A stretch of 64,000 bases of DNA from Isoetes taiwanensis (Eukaryota > Streptophyta > Lycopodiopsida > Isoetales > Isoetaceae). The stretch spans positions 2,474,282 through 2,538,281 of the forward strand of contig JAJEKV010000112.1 in the NCBI GenBank assembly GCA_021234155.1, read 5' to 3'. A program made the position numbers and the translations under genes. The notes under the pieces are model-generated. The model worked only from the letters and a program-made list of their open reading frames with translations, had not been told where the DNA came from and did no database searches. Below, one piece after another: positions 1-11,279 of the stretch (within the stretch, counting starts at the first letter, position 1; every line of letters starts with the position of its first letter).

Positions 1-25
1 AATAAAATTGTGGTGGCTTGTTCAA

Positions 26-375
26 GGCACGGTCGGCTCCACATCGAGTGAAGGGGACTAGGTGTCTGAGTCCAAGTCCACTTTTCTTGTCATTTTTAGG
101 TAGAGATGGCTAGGACAAAGGCATGGTCGGCTCCACCACGAGTGGAGAGGACTAGGTGTTCGGTTCATAGTTCACATTTATTGTTAGTTTTAGGTAGAGG
201 TGGCTAGGGCAAAGATACGGTCAACTCCACCATTAATGGAGGGGACCTGGTGTTTGGGCCCTAGTCCCATACTTGTTGTCATTTTTAGGTAGAGGTGCCT
301 TAGGGCAAGGGCATGGTCAGTTCCACCATGAGTGTAGAGGGCCAGGTGTTTGGGTCGTAATCCCACTCTAGCCTA
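26..375. repeat. Imperfect tandem repeat, about 94-bp unit, 4 copies
   Basis: Four successive units begin near 26, 120, 214 and 310. Each starts with a version of GGCAYGGTCGGCTCCACCA and contains ACTAGGTGTTYGG and TTTTTAGGTAGAGGTGGCTAGG. The last unit fades at about 375. The left end may continue outside the window. No coding potential is visible. Confidence 0.8.
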
Positions 376-506
376 ATCCACCCGATCAAGCCTATTCTAT
401 CTAGCCTATGCCATCATTGTAAAGCCTACTATATCTAGCTTATCTAGCCAAATCTAGCTTTTGATCTGACTAATCTAACATGTTTAGTATTGCCTCTTTT
501 TTTTTG

Positions 507-792
507 GATGAGAGAGAGAGAGAGGGAGGGAGGGAGGGAGGGGGAGGGAGGGAGGGAGGGAGGGGGGAGGGAGAGAGAGAGAGTAGAACACCTTAGCAAA
601 AGCTAAACTCTCGATTCTAAATCTTAACAAACCTAACTGTAGGATAGTATTACATATATGACCGTAAGAGTATTCTTTTAGAGTAATAATAAAAAACATT
701 CAGACAAACAGAATAATCTACTCCCTTGAAGGAAAACTCTGTTGTCCAAATACATCAAAGGTCAAAGGGAGGGGGAGGGAGGGAGAGAGAGC
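507..792. repeat. Polypurine GA/GGGA microsatellite tracts
   Basis: A purine-only run at about 507-582 moves from GA repeats to many GGGA units and back. A second short tract lies at 767-792. The many GGG runs could form G-quadruplex or triplex structures. Proline- and serine-rich ORFs read across the tract are artefacts of the repeat. Confidence 0.85.
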
Positions 793-799
793 ACCCATT

Positions 800-2230
800 C
801 AAGCCTTGAAATATCTGGTCTGCAAAGGTGCGTCAGAGCCTATAGAGCATTCGTTTCATTCCATTTGTTCTATGGTGCCATGGAATAATGCATCTTGTGA
901 AATTTCAAATTCATGAAACAACAAGTTTTGGACCACATTTTGACCCTATGCTAGAAGGCTTAGAGCTATGTTGAATTGGAAATAACTTGGTTCCTAGGTC
1001 GTGAACGTTTCTCTTTCCAATCCTCATGCCCTTACTTAAATAAAGGCTGAAGATTGTGCTTGGATCATGTGTCAATCTAAGACCGTGCGTGGTTTGAACC
1101 CGCGCTATTGCCTTGCATTCCTGAGCACATGCGGTACATGGATGCTGTGGTCGACAACCATGAGATTCCCATTATTAAGGATAAATGTGAAAACTATGAA
1201 CCAAATGTATTTTAACGTGCAACAACGTGCGATTGAGTAAGCTAAGGCCAATGTGAAAAGCACATAGAACATGTGAACAAATTCAAGAAGAGCTCCATAT
1301 TTCATTGAATTTATTAGGGTGCTTAGCAAGAGCCCAAGTGCTCTTTTTTTTCCCTATCATATATTCATTTGTATCATTGTTTGTAGTTGTTACATTTTTC
1401 TGTTTCTCAGACACGGACTGATATCGTCTCTGCAATAGAAAAGAAGGACACACCATTTTGCTACAGCGGCGGCGTTAAAAATTGGCTAAGTTTAGATGAG
1501 TGTACCATTTTGCTATAGTGCTGTAGATTTAATATACCCTACACAGCGGTGGCGTTAAAAATTGGCCAAGTTTAGATGGGTGTACCACAGGGAATAAATT
1601 ACTAATCGCACATTTTGTATTGTGTACAAGTACCAAACTTTGCTATAGTCCCAAAACTTTCTGTGGTTTAGCTAAACTCTACACATTTTTCCTCTCATAC
1701 TTTCTAGCGTTTAGCTAAACTAACCCAAACATCGACCCAAAAATTTCTATGGTGTGAAAAACAGAAAATATTAAGCCAAATTACTATACCATTTTTTAAT
1801 ATTCCATTTATTTTAGTCATTTTCTTTGTGAAAACGTTTAAAATAATGCTAACCAAAGTCTAGGACTCAAATTAATTCATAATGCTGAAACTAAACTACT
1901 AATCATATAAACTAGAATGATGTTAGCAACATTATTCTCAAGTTTCTATGGTTTAGCTAAACAAACAAAATTTCACTCTCTTACTTTCTAATTTAAAGAG
2001 CTAAGGTTGGTGTGAAAAAGTTTAAAATTATTATTTTTTTCCCAATTTTTTCCATTTACTTTAGCCAAATTTTTTTGAAAATGTGCTAAAAAATCGCCAA
2101 ATAGCTAAGTTTAGCCCTTAAATTATTCCATGGTGTACCATTTTGCTATAGTGTTGTAGATTTAATATACCCTACATGTAAGTTGATAATTAGAAAGTCA
2201 ACATTATCTCACGAGAAAATGAATTTATAG
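800..2230. other. AT-rich intergenic DNA with short duplicated blocks
   Basis: I see no supportable gene. A block containing GGCGTTAAAAATTGGCYAAG occurs at about 1468 and again at about 1546. The block ACCATTTTGCTATAGTG followed by TGTAGATTTAATATACCCTACA occurs at about 1503 and again at about 2137. Degenerate TTTAGCTAAAC words recur between them, which suggests decayed transposon sequence. Confidence 0.5.
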
Positions 2231-2693
2231 TGTGACATGTTTATCAAAGGTTTTCTACAAATATTTGCCTAGGCTATCCTACCTTGTTACAATATATATT
2301 GTGCCAAGAACCTCCATTGCGTTAAACATTTGGGCATCATTTATTGCTATCAAAACTAAAGCTAGGAAGCTCCAAGTTCAGTTTCCACAAAATAGTGCAC
2401 TTAACAAATTTGTTAAGGTAAATATTGTGAGTTCGGATGGCAGCGTCAAACAGTCTACTGCTCTTTTTTTTCTTTGAGATTCTGTAAGATCGTTGAATTT
2501 GCGAAAACACATTTAACATTTTTATCTGCATTTTCAGATTTTAACTTCCACGAAATAATATATGAAAGATAATTTAGCGTCCCCGCATATCTACAATCAT
2601 TTATATTTAGCAAACTAAGATTGACCTCGCAAGGTCTCTGGCCATAGAGTGAGTTCATTTTGGATTGACTGAAATTGAGTCAAGAACTGGCAC

Positions 2694-2696
<3 letters not shown>

Positions 2697-2725
<29 letters not shown>
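2697..2725 (+). repeat. Poly(A) tract of about 29 bases
   Basis: An uninterrupted A run. It could be the tail of a retroposed sequence, but nothing recognisable precedes it on the plus strand. Confidence 0.8.
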
Positions 2726-2729
<4 letters not shown>

Positions 2730-2829
2730 TCTTCAGATTGATCTCCTGCGAGTCCATCCAGATCCTGCTCAGCTAATGAATCATCTGACCTTATTGTGTT
2801 GATGATCTTCCCAGATTGCATAAGGGAGG

Positions 2830-3075
2830 GTGCCCACCTACGGTTCACCAGTGGGCAAAATGGATCGTTGATGGCCCTCCAGGGCTCGGATGAGAGTGAA
2901 CGATGGTTCATTGGGTGCCCTGAGAATGGGGCTTTCATATGACCCTAAAAACGCCCACTCCGGTGCCCTAATAAGTGAGTAACGAGGCCCCAAATGGAGG
3001 GACCTTTCTGCCCCTGATGGTGCACCAACGTGCCCACAATGGTGCATATAGCAAACGTGCTCCAAATGACACGTG
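2830..3075. repeat. Dispersed repeat, copy 1
   Basis: About 245 bp that reappears with moderate divergence and in the same orientation at 45305-45555. Shared landmarks, in order, are CACCTACGGTTCACCAGT versus CACAAACGGTTTACCAGT, AAAATGGATCGTTG, GGTTCATTGG, GAGTAAYRAGGCCC, and CCYTGATGGTGCACC. It has no clear coding potential and is probably an unclassified transposon fragment. Confidence 0.75.
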
Positions 3076-5890
3076 TGAGTACTTGTTTTAAAGCTCTTGG
3101 TCTTTACTTCAGCTAGGCAGAATGCACTGTTCTTGGGATTGGACCATCCGTTCCTTGCAATCGGCCACAGAGCTCTTATTCTTAGCATGTAAAAATCACA
3201 TTGCAACCTGCTTCAAATCGACCCAAACCAATTTTATTCCGCAACAAAGCATCTTCACAGAAGCCCAACAATAGTAATCTGCCAACACTGGCCAAAAGTG
3301 ACTTGGCTAAGAACCAAGGCGGCCATGCAGCAGGGCAGATGCATGACGACAGAAATAAAGCAAGGCCAGAAAACCTATGTACTCTACTTGGCACATAATT
3401 TGTTTTCACTATAATAGCAGAGCAAAAATGGGAGACTCAATTAGCCTTTGAGTTGGGCCAAAATGTAAAATAGATGTGGATTCAATCTGAGCAAATTCTC
3501 TGCAAAGAATCATCAGGCTCATTTATGGAAAATACAGCTATCTTGCATGCTTGCAAATGATCTTGCAGCAAAAATACGAAGTCCTTGCTATTCCAAGTTT
3601 GCAGAGATGTGATAAACCAGTTAGCTTTGCTGTGCCGATTGGCACCCATGTCACAAAGGCTTTGGCCATCATCACTATTGCTTTCCATACATATCATCTA
3701 CGGTTTATGAGGAACTATTTGCAAGAAATGAGAGAGCAAGGTGAGAAAGATTACCGGAATATGGCGGAATAGGTTTTCCAAGAAGACTTGCGCAATTTAG
3801 GAGCGACTGCAGAAGCTCTCCGGCTCTTACATATACCTCAATCCAAGTTTTTGTGGTCTAGCTGCTGCCAGACAAATTCCAGATGTCTAGATTTTGTGAT
3901 TTAGTTGCTGCCACACAAATCCCGGAAGTCGAGACAGCTAGAAACAGAAACAGGTGGAGCTCGAAGGGAAAAACGATGCCTTAATCGGCAAGCAACCTCC
4001 ATCCTCCGTTAGATGGGCGTTAGATCGTATGGCGTGCTATGTGGCACGAGGAGAAGAGCGTCGATTGCGGCGCAGAACAAGAAAAAAGGAAAAAGAAAAA
4101 TTACAAACTGATTTATATATGTTTAGATAAGACTAATCTAACTCATATAATTATTATTGGCAAGATGCCTTTCAAATCTAACAAAGACACGTTAAGTTTT
4201 AGCATATTCCGTGTTTCGGGGGGCAAAAAATAGCATTATTAAACAGAAAAAAAGACCCAGCCAACAATAAATGGTTGCCACGTTTCTTCTCTGGCCAATT
4301 CTGTCTCGGTGCTTCCTTGACACATGTGTATTCGCCAGAACGACATCCGCCAGATCCTCCGCTAATAGATCGGGGCAGTTTCCTGATGAGTTCTAGCATC
4401 GGCAGAACTTTCGCTGCCAGATCGGGGATATATTGGGGACGGCTAGCTACGGCTTTGTTTTTGTTGAATTGGTTCGCCACGGCTGGCCTGGAGCTTAGAC
4501 ATGTGGTGGGCAAGAAAACGAGCTCTAGCTATGGTAAGAAGGTAATAGGCCTCATGTATTTTGGTTCTGGAAAGAAAAACCTGTGTTCTAGTTCTTACAT
4601 TTGCACACTTGCACTGTTTAGATCTGTTACAGCTTTGGTTGATCAAGCAGGTATACTCTTAGATTGGAAAAAAATTCTAACTTTGTGTTAAAGCTAGAAA
4701 TAGCGATTTGAAGAAAGACAGAAATAGACAGAAAATCTTCCGCTGCTTTAGAAGCACTTCAGCGAGAAGGCTCCTAATAAAGATATCTTTGCTTCTTGCT
4801 TACTGTTGTGATCTACTAATAGTTTCTGAAGAATTAGAACTGACATATTGTCTTTTCATTTACAATCGATGCAGGTTAATGTCCTTTCATCATATCAGTA
4901 TGGTTCTTTTTACCTACACGAAAAACGATTCGTTGGAGGTTTTTGAACTAATGCAGGCCCTGAGCTATTCCTTTCAGAATATTATTATGACATAGCTTTA
5001 TTTCTAAATGATTCCATATGAGAAGATCCAGGACAAAAAGGAGATACTTTGATATCTTCCTTTGAAAAACTTGCAAGAAGCTGAAAGTGTTTATGGCTAA
5101 TGCATTGCAATGGTAGAAATCAGGAGATAAAAATGCATTAAAGAAGCAATTCAAAATCAAGCTAACTTACAGGCATAGAACCCTAATCTCCAGATGATTT
5201 CAGAGCTTCACCTCCGAGCTGAGCAGTAAATAAATTTTCACCTGGAAGAAAATGGAACCTTCTATATTGAAGATATAGCCAGGTGGATCCATAAACTAAG
5301 CCTCACCTTTAAAAAATTGGAGCATAATGTTGAATTACAGCATAATGTTGTGAATACTAATTGGAGTATATTGCACAAACTATATGGTTGATCAGCATAG
5401 GAACAAACATAATACCGTGCTCCAAAATGTTTACTTCTGATGGTTGCTACGGGCTATCAAATTGTGCCCCATATATGTATTTGAGACATGAAGACCGAGT
5501 AATTGTCTAAATAATGTAGCAGCGGCATTTAGCAAGCTTGGCGCAAGGATGATTTTTGGCCAGTCTGGCATAAGGATATTAAAACCATTTGTGTGCTTCA
5601 CAATATATGGTGCATGTTTGGTGGACATTTCTCATCATATGATATACTAGTCTTCGAACCGATTCATTAAAAATTCAGATTTGGCAATATTGATATGTTG
5701 GAGTAGTAAAGATATGTGAAGTTATGTTCTTTTGTTGTACACCCAAATTCCCTTTCATGTTTTATGCATTAAATTTTACACGCAATTTTGACATCTTCTT
5801 GACAACAGTCTCGAATGAACAGCAAGTTTGACGAATGGACAACAAGTTAGATGTTCATATCATTTTCAATTAGAACAAATTCAATAAAGA
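3076..5890. other. Intergenic region without a recognisable gene
   Basis: Several open frames of 60-140 codons exist on both strands, for example at 4275-4691, but none shows a known motif, a conserved composition or a convincing start context. I see only AT-rich unique-looking DNA. Confidence 0.4.
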
Positions 5891-5928
5891 GAAATGTTCG
5901 CGACGGCCAAGGCCGCCGCGATAAATTT
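5891..5928. repeat. GC-rich near-palindrome, copy 1
   Basis: The sequence GAAATGTTCG is followed by GCGACGGCCAAGGCCGCCGC, whose arms are near-perfect inverted repeats. The same GAAATGTTCG plus palindrome occurs at 27953-27986. It stands out sharply in AT-rich surroundings and may be the end or core of a small transposon. Confidence 0.6.
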
Positions 5929-6129
5929 CTTGTATTTTTAATAGTTTTCGTATTACACACCTTTACTACTTCTATGGGCTATGAATATATTCCCATAGCA
6001 ATAAGAACTTGACCTTTTCAAACTTTTGCCTTTAAATCAAACTTAGGTGAAATATATCATATAGGTAAAGAAGCTCAATCTGTCATCTTGAAATAACATT
6101 GGTAAAGCTAGCGGAAAAGCTTTTTGATG

Positions 6130-6864
6130 AACCAGTCTACGTTGCTATCAAGTGTTCTAAGCTTGTTGCGACTTTTTTAGGAGGACACAATGTCAATCTC
6201 CAATCTGAACATCTTAGAAGAGAAATGCTTACCACAACTACAACTACAATGCTTACCGGAACTGCTACTGCCACAGAAATGATAGGGAAAGATTTTTTGC
6301 TTTTCGAGACACTAGTTTGATTTGGCTGCAGCCCTGAAGGAGAGGGGCTAACCGATGCTGCAGGTGCACATAGTCTGTCTTTGTTAACTCCACAAGCAGA
6401 GGCTTCAAATGATCCGTTTGCACAACGAGAGCAATCCAAACAAATTTTCTCGCCAGAATTTGGACAATAAGACCCAAAATGGTAGAATCCATTTCATACT
6501 GGTCTTCATTACACTTAGACTGGCAAGCGCTTCACTAATGTTGCTAGAATACTTTTGGTTATAATTTCCCCAGCAATAAATTGCCATAGGCTGATCCAAC
6601 CTTACGCCACATGTGTATGTATCCCTAGCAGAGATTACCGTAAACTTGATTCCAGCTCCAACATTTAACATTCAATTGTGCCTGATTCATCTGTTCTAAT
6701 AGCACAAGCATGCCAGCCACCTAAATTCAAATTGGAATAGCTAATATTCTGCAAGGACAAATATCACCCCAGCAAATGGGTGTTCGATCCTTGTAAGTAA
6801 GGCCAGAGTAGCTGCACAAGGTCGAGAACACTGAGATCATCAGCCACAACAAAACGCCTTTCAT
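6130..6864 (-). pseudogene. CRINKLY4-like receptor ectodomain fragment
   Basis: Read on the minus strand from an ATG at 6864, it opens with a signal-peptide-like hydrophobic stretch (MKGVLLWLMISVFSTLCSYSG). Crinkly (RCC1-like) repeat pieces follow: PICWGD, GGWHACAIRTDESGTIEC and DTYTCGVRLDQP..IYCWGN. Next comes a TNFR-like cysteine cluster with the C-S-R-C-A-N-G-S-F-E and KDRLC spacing, then a hydrophobic transmembrane helix rich in I/V at about 6190-6250. This is the domain order of CRINKLY4/CCR receptor kinases. Only about two of the usual seven crinkly repeats remain, the reading frame changes at several single-base positions, and no kinase domain follows downstream. I therefore call it a truncated, frameshifted pseudogene. 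Confidence 0.68.
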
Positions 6865-6894
6865 TTATGCAAATGGTCAATTTTTGCCTTGCTT

Positions 6895-6960
6895 AGAACA
6901 TATGGGATTGTCACTGAAAAACCACGTAGAACATATGGGATTGTCACTGAAAAACCACGT
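6895..6960. repeat. Perfect 33-bp tandem duplication
   Basis: Two identical adjacent 33-base copies, each starting AGAACATATGGG. They lie just upstream of the CRINKLY4-like fragment. Confidence 0.95.
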
Positions 6961-7752
6961 TATAATTTATGATTTTCGAAACATCCTTTTAAATAAGCAT
7001 TTGAGGCTGAATATTCCTTTGGACAAGTCTATCTACACATAAGTTTGAATAAGTATATTTTTAAGGCCTCTGAATTTGTCAAAGCTATTTTTTAACTATA
7101 ACGAACATTGGGTCCCCACCTATGTATAAAAAAGAAAATGCAACCACGATGTCATTCTTGTTCCGGAAATAAAAAATTTCAGTTCAACTAGGGCATTGCA
7201 GAAAAATTTCTGGTAGATTTTTATGTATATTTCTATGAAGGGAATACAAGTTTCCAATTGGGAACTTGAAATATTCAATCATTTAAACGACATTAAGAAA
7301 TTTCCATTTGCGTTTAAGAGTTTGCCCAACACTAGTTTTAGCAATACATGCTATCTTGCAATCCGATATGTGGCCTTATTATTCGAAAGCATGCATTTTG
7401 CAACATAATGTGTGGCCCGTATGACGTGTTCAAAAATCATACAACTAGATGGTAGTCCTTTTATTCTCTAAAGCCACATGCTTATACCATTTTCAACAGG
7501 GATGTTAAACTATATTATTAGCAATAAGTAAATGGGGATTGTAAAATGGCCTTGTACCTTGTGATGCTTTTTGGGTTGCCCCTAGGGGGCAAACCCTTGC
7601 TCATGTGGGTTTTTGGCATATTCTAGGGATATGTTAGTATATGCTTAGAATATTTGAAGAACTGCTCCAAACCTGCTATCGCCCTTAAAGTGGCAGTCAC
7701 CTCTGTTAGTGTGCGAGGCCTATCGCTGCTCTTCATACTGTGTAACCGGATC
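6961..7752. other. AT-rich flank of the retrotransposon
   Basis: No gene is supported. The short open frame at 7654-7757 is cut by the LTR and continues poorly after 23248, so I could not identify an interrupted gene. Confidence 0.4.
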
Positions 7753-7757
7753 ATGGA
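7753..7757 (+). repeat. Target-site duplication ATGGA, left
   Basis: The five bases immediately before the 5' LTR are identical to the five immediately after the 3' LTR (23244-23248). Five bp is the normal Ty3/gypsy target duplication, so the element is bounded at both ends. Confidence 0.93.
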
Positions 7758-9300
7758 TGTGACGTTCCAGGTATCTATACGGTATGCGTATGCATACCAT
7801 GACACATCACTGGGACACAATGGGCTTAATGGTCCAAGTGAGGGGTTAACCACAATGGTTTTTATTAGCTATGTTAATAAAGCCAAAGGGAATAATTATG
7901 CATTATAATGGCCTAATTAACCTAATTAAGTCATTATGGTCTAATTAACTAATTATCACCAATAGGGGGATGCCACCTGGCCCAAATCGATTGGCCAGAA
8001 GGGACTTACCATTTTGGGCCTAGGAATAGGGGTCCTACCCCATTTTCTGTCCCAAATTCGAATTGGGACTAAGGAGGAGCAGCAGCCTAAGCTTGTTTTG
8101 CCAACACCTACCTACCAGTTTCGGGAAATGGATGCCTACCGTGACCATGATTCCAGCCAGGACACTGGTTAGTCAGTAGACAAGTCTCTTTTCTGCTGAC
8201 ACTTCTTTGAGTAGATGGAATGGTTAAATTCTCTTTATGAATTGTCTTGAATACATGGATGGTAGTTACATTAGTTCTTCCTGCTTCTTCCGTGTATTGG
8301 GAATTAAGGGAAGGGTAGTGGCCTAAAAGCTTCCTAGGATTAGAGATGTCTAAAGTTAGATCCCTTAATACCCAATAATGCGGCCTGTGCACAAGAGCCA
8401 ACCTGGCTGGGGATGCTATGATGTGGTTCAGCACCATATAACGAGTATGATGGTGAATCGGGGGCGGGGTCTTGCCTAGCGCGGCTACAGGACTCCTATA
8501 GTGTGCTAGGCTTATAGCCGGTCACCGTGTGTGGGCCGTGTATGGGTCTGACACTCTCTGGGCCGGAGGGCCTGAGTCATAGATGGCCGTCCTGGGCTCG
8601 AACAGGTTGGTGAGCTGACCTTTAGATTTAGGAGAGTAAGTCGGGTATGGATGCAGGGGTCACTGAGGGGGCACATGTTCTCTTGCACACCCAGGGATCC
8701 GTCATACTCGGGAAGGAGACGCCTCTCTGTCCTGCCTCATCGGACCGGGGAGATGTAACCCGGAGTAGTCCCGAAGGGTGATTCCTTGGGATTGCGCCTC
8801 CGGAGGGCTACAAGCACGTCATAGCATGATTCAGCCTATCTGCAAAGTGTGCACAGGAGGGGCGGATGGAGTGGACAACCCTAGCCATTGTCTTATGCCA
8901 GCCAATGCCATGTTATACTTCCGTCTGTTGATATCTTGAGGCCCTGGCCGTCAGTTGACACCTTGGAGTCTGAGTCCGGGGTAGCGCCCTGTTAGTGTGT
9001 TATTTCATGTTGTTACGAATGGATTATCTTTGCCATGATGATGAGGATGGGCCAGCCTTCGTGGTGGTATATTATTTTGTATTATGATTGTATGCTACCA
9101 TATATGTATGCTTCCGCTGTATAGGATTCCCCATAGAGGACGTGGGGCGAATGACACCTCCGTGATCCTCGCCCGGATACTTGGCCATCCCAAGTAGTCC
9201 GAGTACGCCGAGGGTCTTGCCATGGTGAGTTAGTCGCCATGGGAGGGAAAGTCCCGTGTCTATATGATGGGGGCATCGTATGGATTCTGGGATCGTCACA
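7758..9300 (+). repeat. 5' LTR
   Basis: Begins TGTGACGTTCC and ends GATCGTCACA, so the ends themselves form the short inverted repeat TGTGAC/GTCACA. It aligns along its whole length with 21694-23243, with scattered substitutions and small indels. It holds an inverted repeat GGTATGC..GCATACC near the start and an AATAAA at about 7870. Confidence 0.95.
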
Positions 9301-9301
9301 G

Positions 9302-9319
9302 TGGTATCAGAGCATGGTT
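9302..9319 (+). promoter_or_regulatory. Primer binding site for initiator tRNA-Met
   Basis: TGGTATCAGAGCATGGTT starts one base after the LTR. The first 12 bases exactly match the complement of the plant initiator tRNA-Met 3' end, the usual primer for plant LTR retrotransposons. Confidence 0.93.
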
Positions 9320-9717
9320 TTGGTGGACCAAAACTGTTGCACTGGCCATGGTCTAACTCGTTAGTTGACGGTACGTTCTCCTAGGATAGAGCGTCCCAAC
9401 TCTGTATTTAGTGTCTTAGTTAGTCTAGTTATGGGAGGAATGACCTAGTTGTGGAGGGAAGTGTTCTCTAGTGGAGTGGCTAAGGCCAAAAAGTGGAGTC
9501 AGAGATTCGAGCTTTGTAGTCGCCATAACTTTCTCCACATAGCTCGGATCGACGAGATTTTTATTCCAATGGTCAGGCGTACTCCAAATACCCTAGGGGG
9601 TTTGTTAACCGGCATCAAAATATCGAGCAAGGGGCAAAACCGAACAGCGGCGCCGCTCGTCTTTGGACGCTCCAAAATCGTGAAACAAACTCGTATAACC
9701 GGACCGGCGCCGCTCCG

Positions 9718-9726
9718 TATATAAAA
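9718..9726 (+). promoter_or_regulatory. Candidate internal TATA box upstream of ORF1
   Basis: TATATAAAA lies about 90 bases before the ORF1 start. It follows a GC-rich stretch with the palindrome AGCGGCGCCGCT (about 9647) and a second GGCGCCGCTCC. T-rich leader sequence follows. An internal promoter separate from the LTR is plausible but inferred. Confidence 0.4.
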
Positions 9727-9816
9727 ACGCATATTTTCTGCCGTATAATTTTATTTTATTTTATTTTATTTTTTTTTAGTTTTAAACAAGAAATTTTTCA
9801 AAATTTAAAAAGTTAA

Positions 9817-10743
9817 ATGGCCGTTTCTTTTTGCTTGTCCCGTGCGCCTCCGCCTGACTATCTGCCCGCCCGCCATAGCCACCGGACCCGAGCTCATCAC
9901 CTTGCCTTGGTTGCGCCTACACCATCCCTACACCTCAGCGCCTCACCTTTTGCCTCCATAACCGCCAGCGCCTCAACCATGGCCAACCTTAGGAGCACTT
10001 TGGACCCTGCCAGCCTTACTCTACCCCAGATCTATGCACTGATCAGGAAGCACTTGGCCACCGACAGTGACATGATCGACATCCTCCTAAATGAGTTGGT
10101 GCAGCGCTTCAGCAACGACATTAGGATACCTTACCCCATATTCCATTACTCTGAACAATTCCTGATCAAACTTAATCTCCAACAGCTGCCGTATACCATG
10201 GCCGAGCAACCTGATCAGGTGATGATGCTGATCAAGTTCTATCCCCCTGAATGTGAGGAATATTCTGAGGAGGAGGCCATCCGAAGAGAGGCCACCCGTA
10301 TTCGGACTTTGGCCCGAGAAGACGACCTTCGAAAGGTGGAACGGGCAGACACTGAAGCCTGGGGTCGTGAGTACAGATACTTAGGAGATGGGAGAGCCAT
10401 TATTAACTGCGAGCCTTTCGAGCTTCCCCCATACCAGTGGCATGAGGCCTCCCAGCACTTCATGTGGACTGAGATCCCGGATATCAACCTAGACTATCTG
10501 ACCATAGTCCAGATTGATATGAACCTCCGGCCCGACCGCTACCATGCTGAGCTAATCCGAAGGGTCGCGGCCCGGCGGCTTGCTCAGATGGAAGCCGATA
10601 TGGCACGAGCACGTGAGGCTCGGGAACAAGCAGAACAGGCTCAACAGGAGCAACAGCAAAAGGGGCAACAAGAGAAGGCCCAACAAGAGCCACAACAGCA
10701 GCAGGCCAACACAGAGCAAGAGCCCCGTGTGGGCCTGATCTGA
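9817..10743 (+). CDS. Accessory ORF1, unknown 308-aa protein of the retrotransposon
   Basis: One uninterrupted frame of 308 codons from an ATG at 9817; a second possible start is Met at about residue 55 (9979). I recognise no family. The first 54 residues are rich in P, S, A, H and R. A central region with several acidic and hydrophobic segments follows, then an arginine/alanine helix and a coiled-coil-like glutamine/glutamate tail at about residues 255-300. It lies in the usual leader region before gag, where some plant Ty3/gypsy lineages carry extra ORFs. The stop overlaps an open -1 frame that leads through a basic KKRCRK segment into the histone H3 sequence, so ORF1 and H3 may originally have been one protein. 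It is the longest undamaged frame in the accessory region. Confidence 0.7.
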   Translation: MAVSFCLSRAPPPDYLPARHSHRTRAHHLALVAPTPSLHLSASPFASITASASTMANLRSTLDPASLTLPQIYALIRKHLATDSDMIDILLNELVQRFSNDIRIPYPIFHYSEQFLIKLNLQQLPYTMAEQPDQVMMLIKFYPPECEEYSEEEAIRREATRIRTLAREDDLRKVERADTEAWGREYRYLGDGRAIINCEPFELPPYQWHEASQHFMWTEIPDINLDYLTIVQIDMNLRPDRYHAELIRRVAARRLAQMEADMARAREAREQAEQAQQEQQQKGQQEKAQQEPQQQQANTEQEPRVGLI

Positions 10744-11239
10744 AGGACAAGCCGCCCAGCAAAAGATGTAGGAAATTCACAGCCCACAAGTCCGGCAGCC
10801 AATACAAGGAAAAACTAAAGGCTGTCGAAAATTTGGGTAAGCACACCAGCTCCACGCGGCGGCAGGAAAGAGTGGATGCTGCCCGGCCCCACTCCACCAC
10901 AGCAGGCAAGACAGTGCCAAAGATGACGGGGCTGACTCCAAAGGCTACTACATCAAGGAAGCCTCATCGCTTCAGACCGGGCACCGTGGCCTTATGGGAG
11001 ATCCGTAAGTACCAGAAGACCACGGAGCTGCTAATAAGGAAGCTGCCTTTCCAGAGGTTGGTTCGAGAGATAGCACGGGAATTCAAGACTGACCAAGTTT
11101 GGCGCTTCAAGAGGCTGCTGAAGCCTACCTAATAGCGCTCTTCAGTGATGCAAATCTTTGCGCCATCCACGCAAAGAGGGTCACTATAATGACCAAGGAT
11201 TTAGCCCTTGCCCGGAGAATCCGGGGAGATCAGTTGTAG
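10743..11239 (+). pseudogene. Captured histone H3 (histone fold, novel tail, one internal deletion/frameshift)
   Basis: The frame 10743-11132 carries a basic NLS-like segment (SKKRCRK), a long unfamiliar tail, and then an unmistakable H3 core: [19 protein letters not shown] followed by [18 protein letters not shown] and EFKTD. The C-terminal half continues in another frame at 11102-11239: [27 protein letters not shown], then LARRIRG and a stop. Between FKTD and ALQEAA canonical H3 has nine residues; here only eight bases remain, a net 19-base loss that removes loop L1 and the start of helix alpha-2 and shifts the frame. Differences from canonical H3 include Arg to Trp in VALREIRKYQ, QD to RE, ED to SD, and a DQL end. 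The tail lacks the ARTKQTARKS start. There is no ATG before the fold except an internal one at about 10919. It sits between the unknown ORF1 and ORF2, inside the LTRs. It could derive from a canonical H3 or from a CENH3-like gene; similarity favours canonical. Confidence 0.92.
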
Positions 11240-11279
11240 CTGCCTTCGGGCATTTCTATTGTAACAATTTTGTTATATT

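Noticed and set aside
2697-2725. Poly(A) as the tail of a retrogene
   Set aside because: No coding or LINE-like sequence or target duplication is visible around it.
4275-4691. 138-codon ORF as a host gene
   Set aside because: No motif, no conserved composition, and overlapping open frames on both strands.
10743-11239. Assigning the captured histone to CENH3
   Set aside because: The Trp in the alpha-N helix and the odd tail are suggestive, but the core is much closer to canonical H3 and the diagnostic L1 region is deleted, so I leave it as H3-type.
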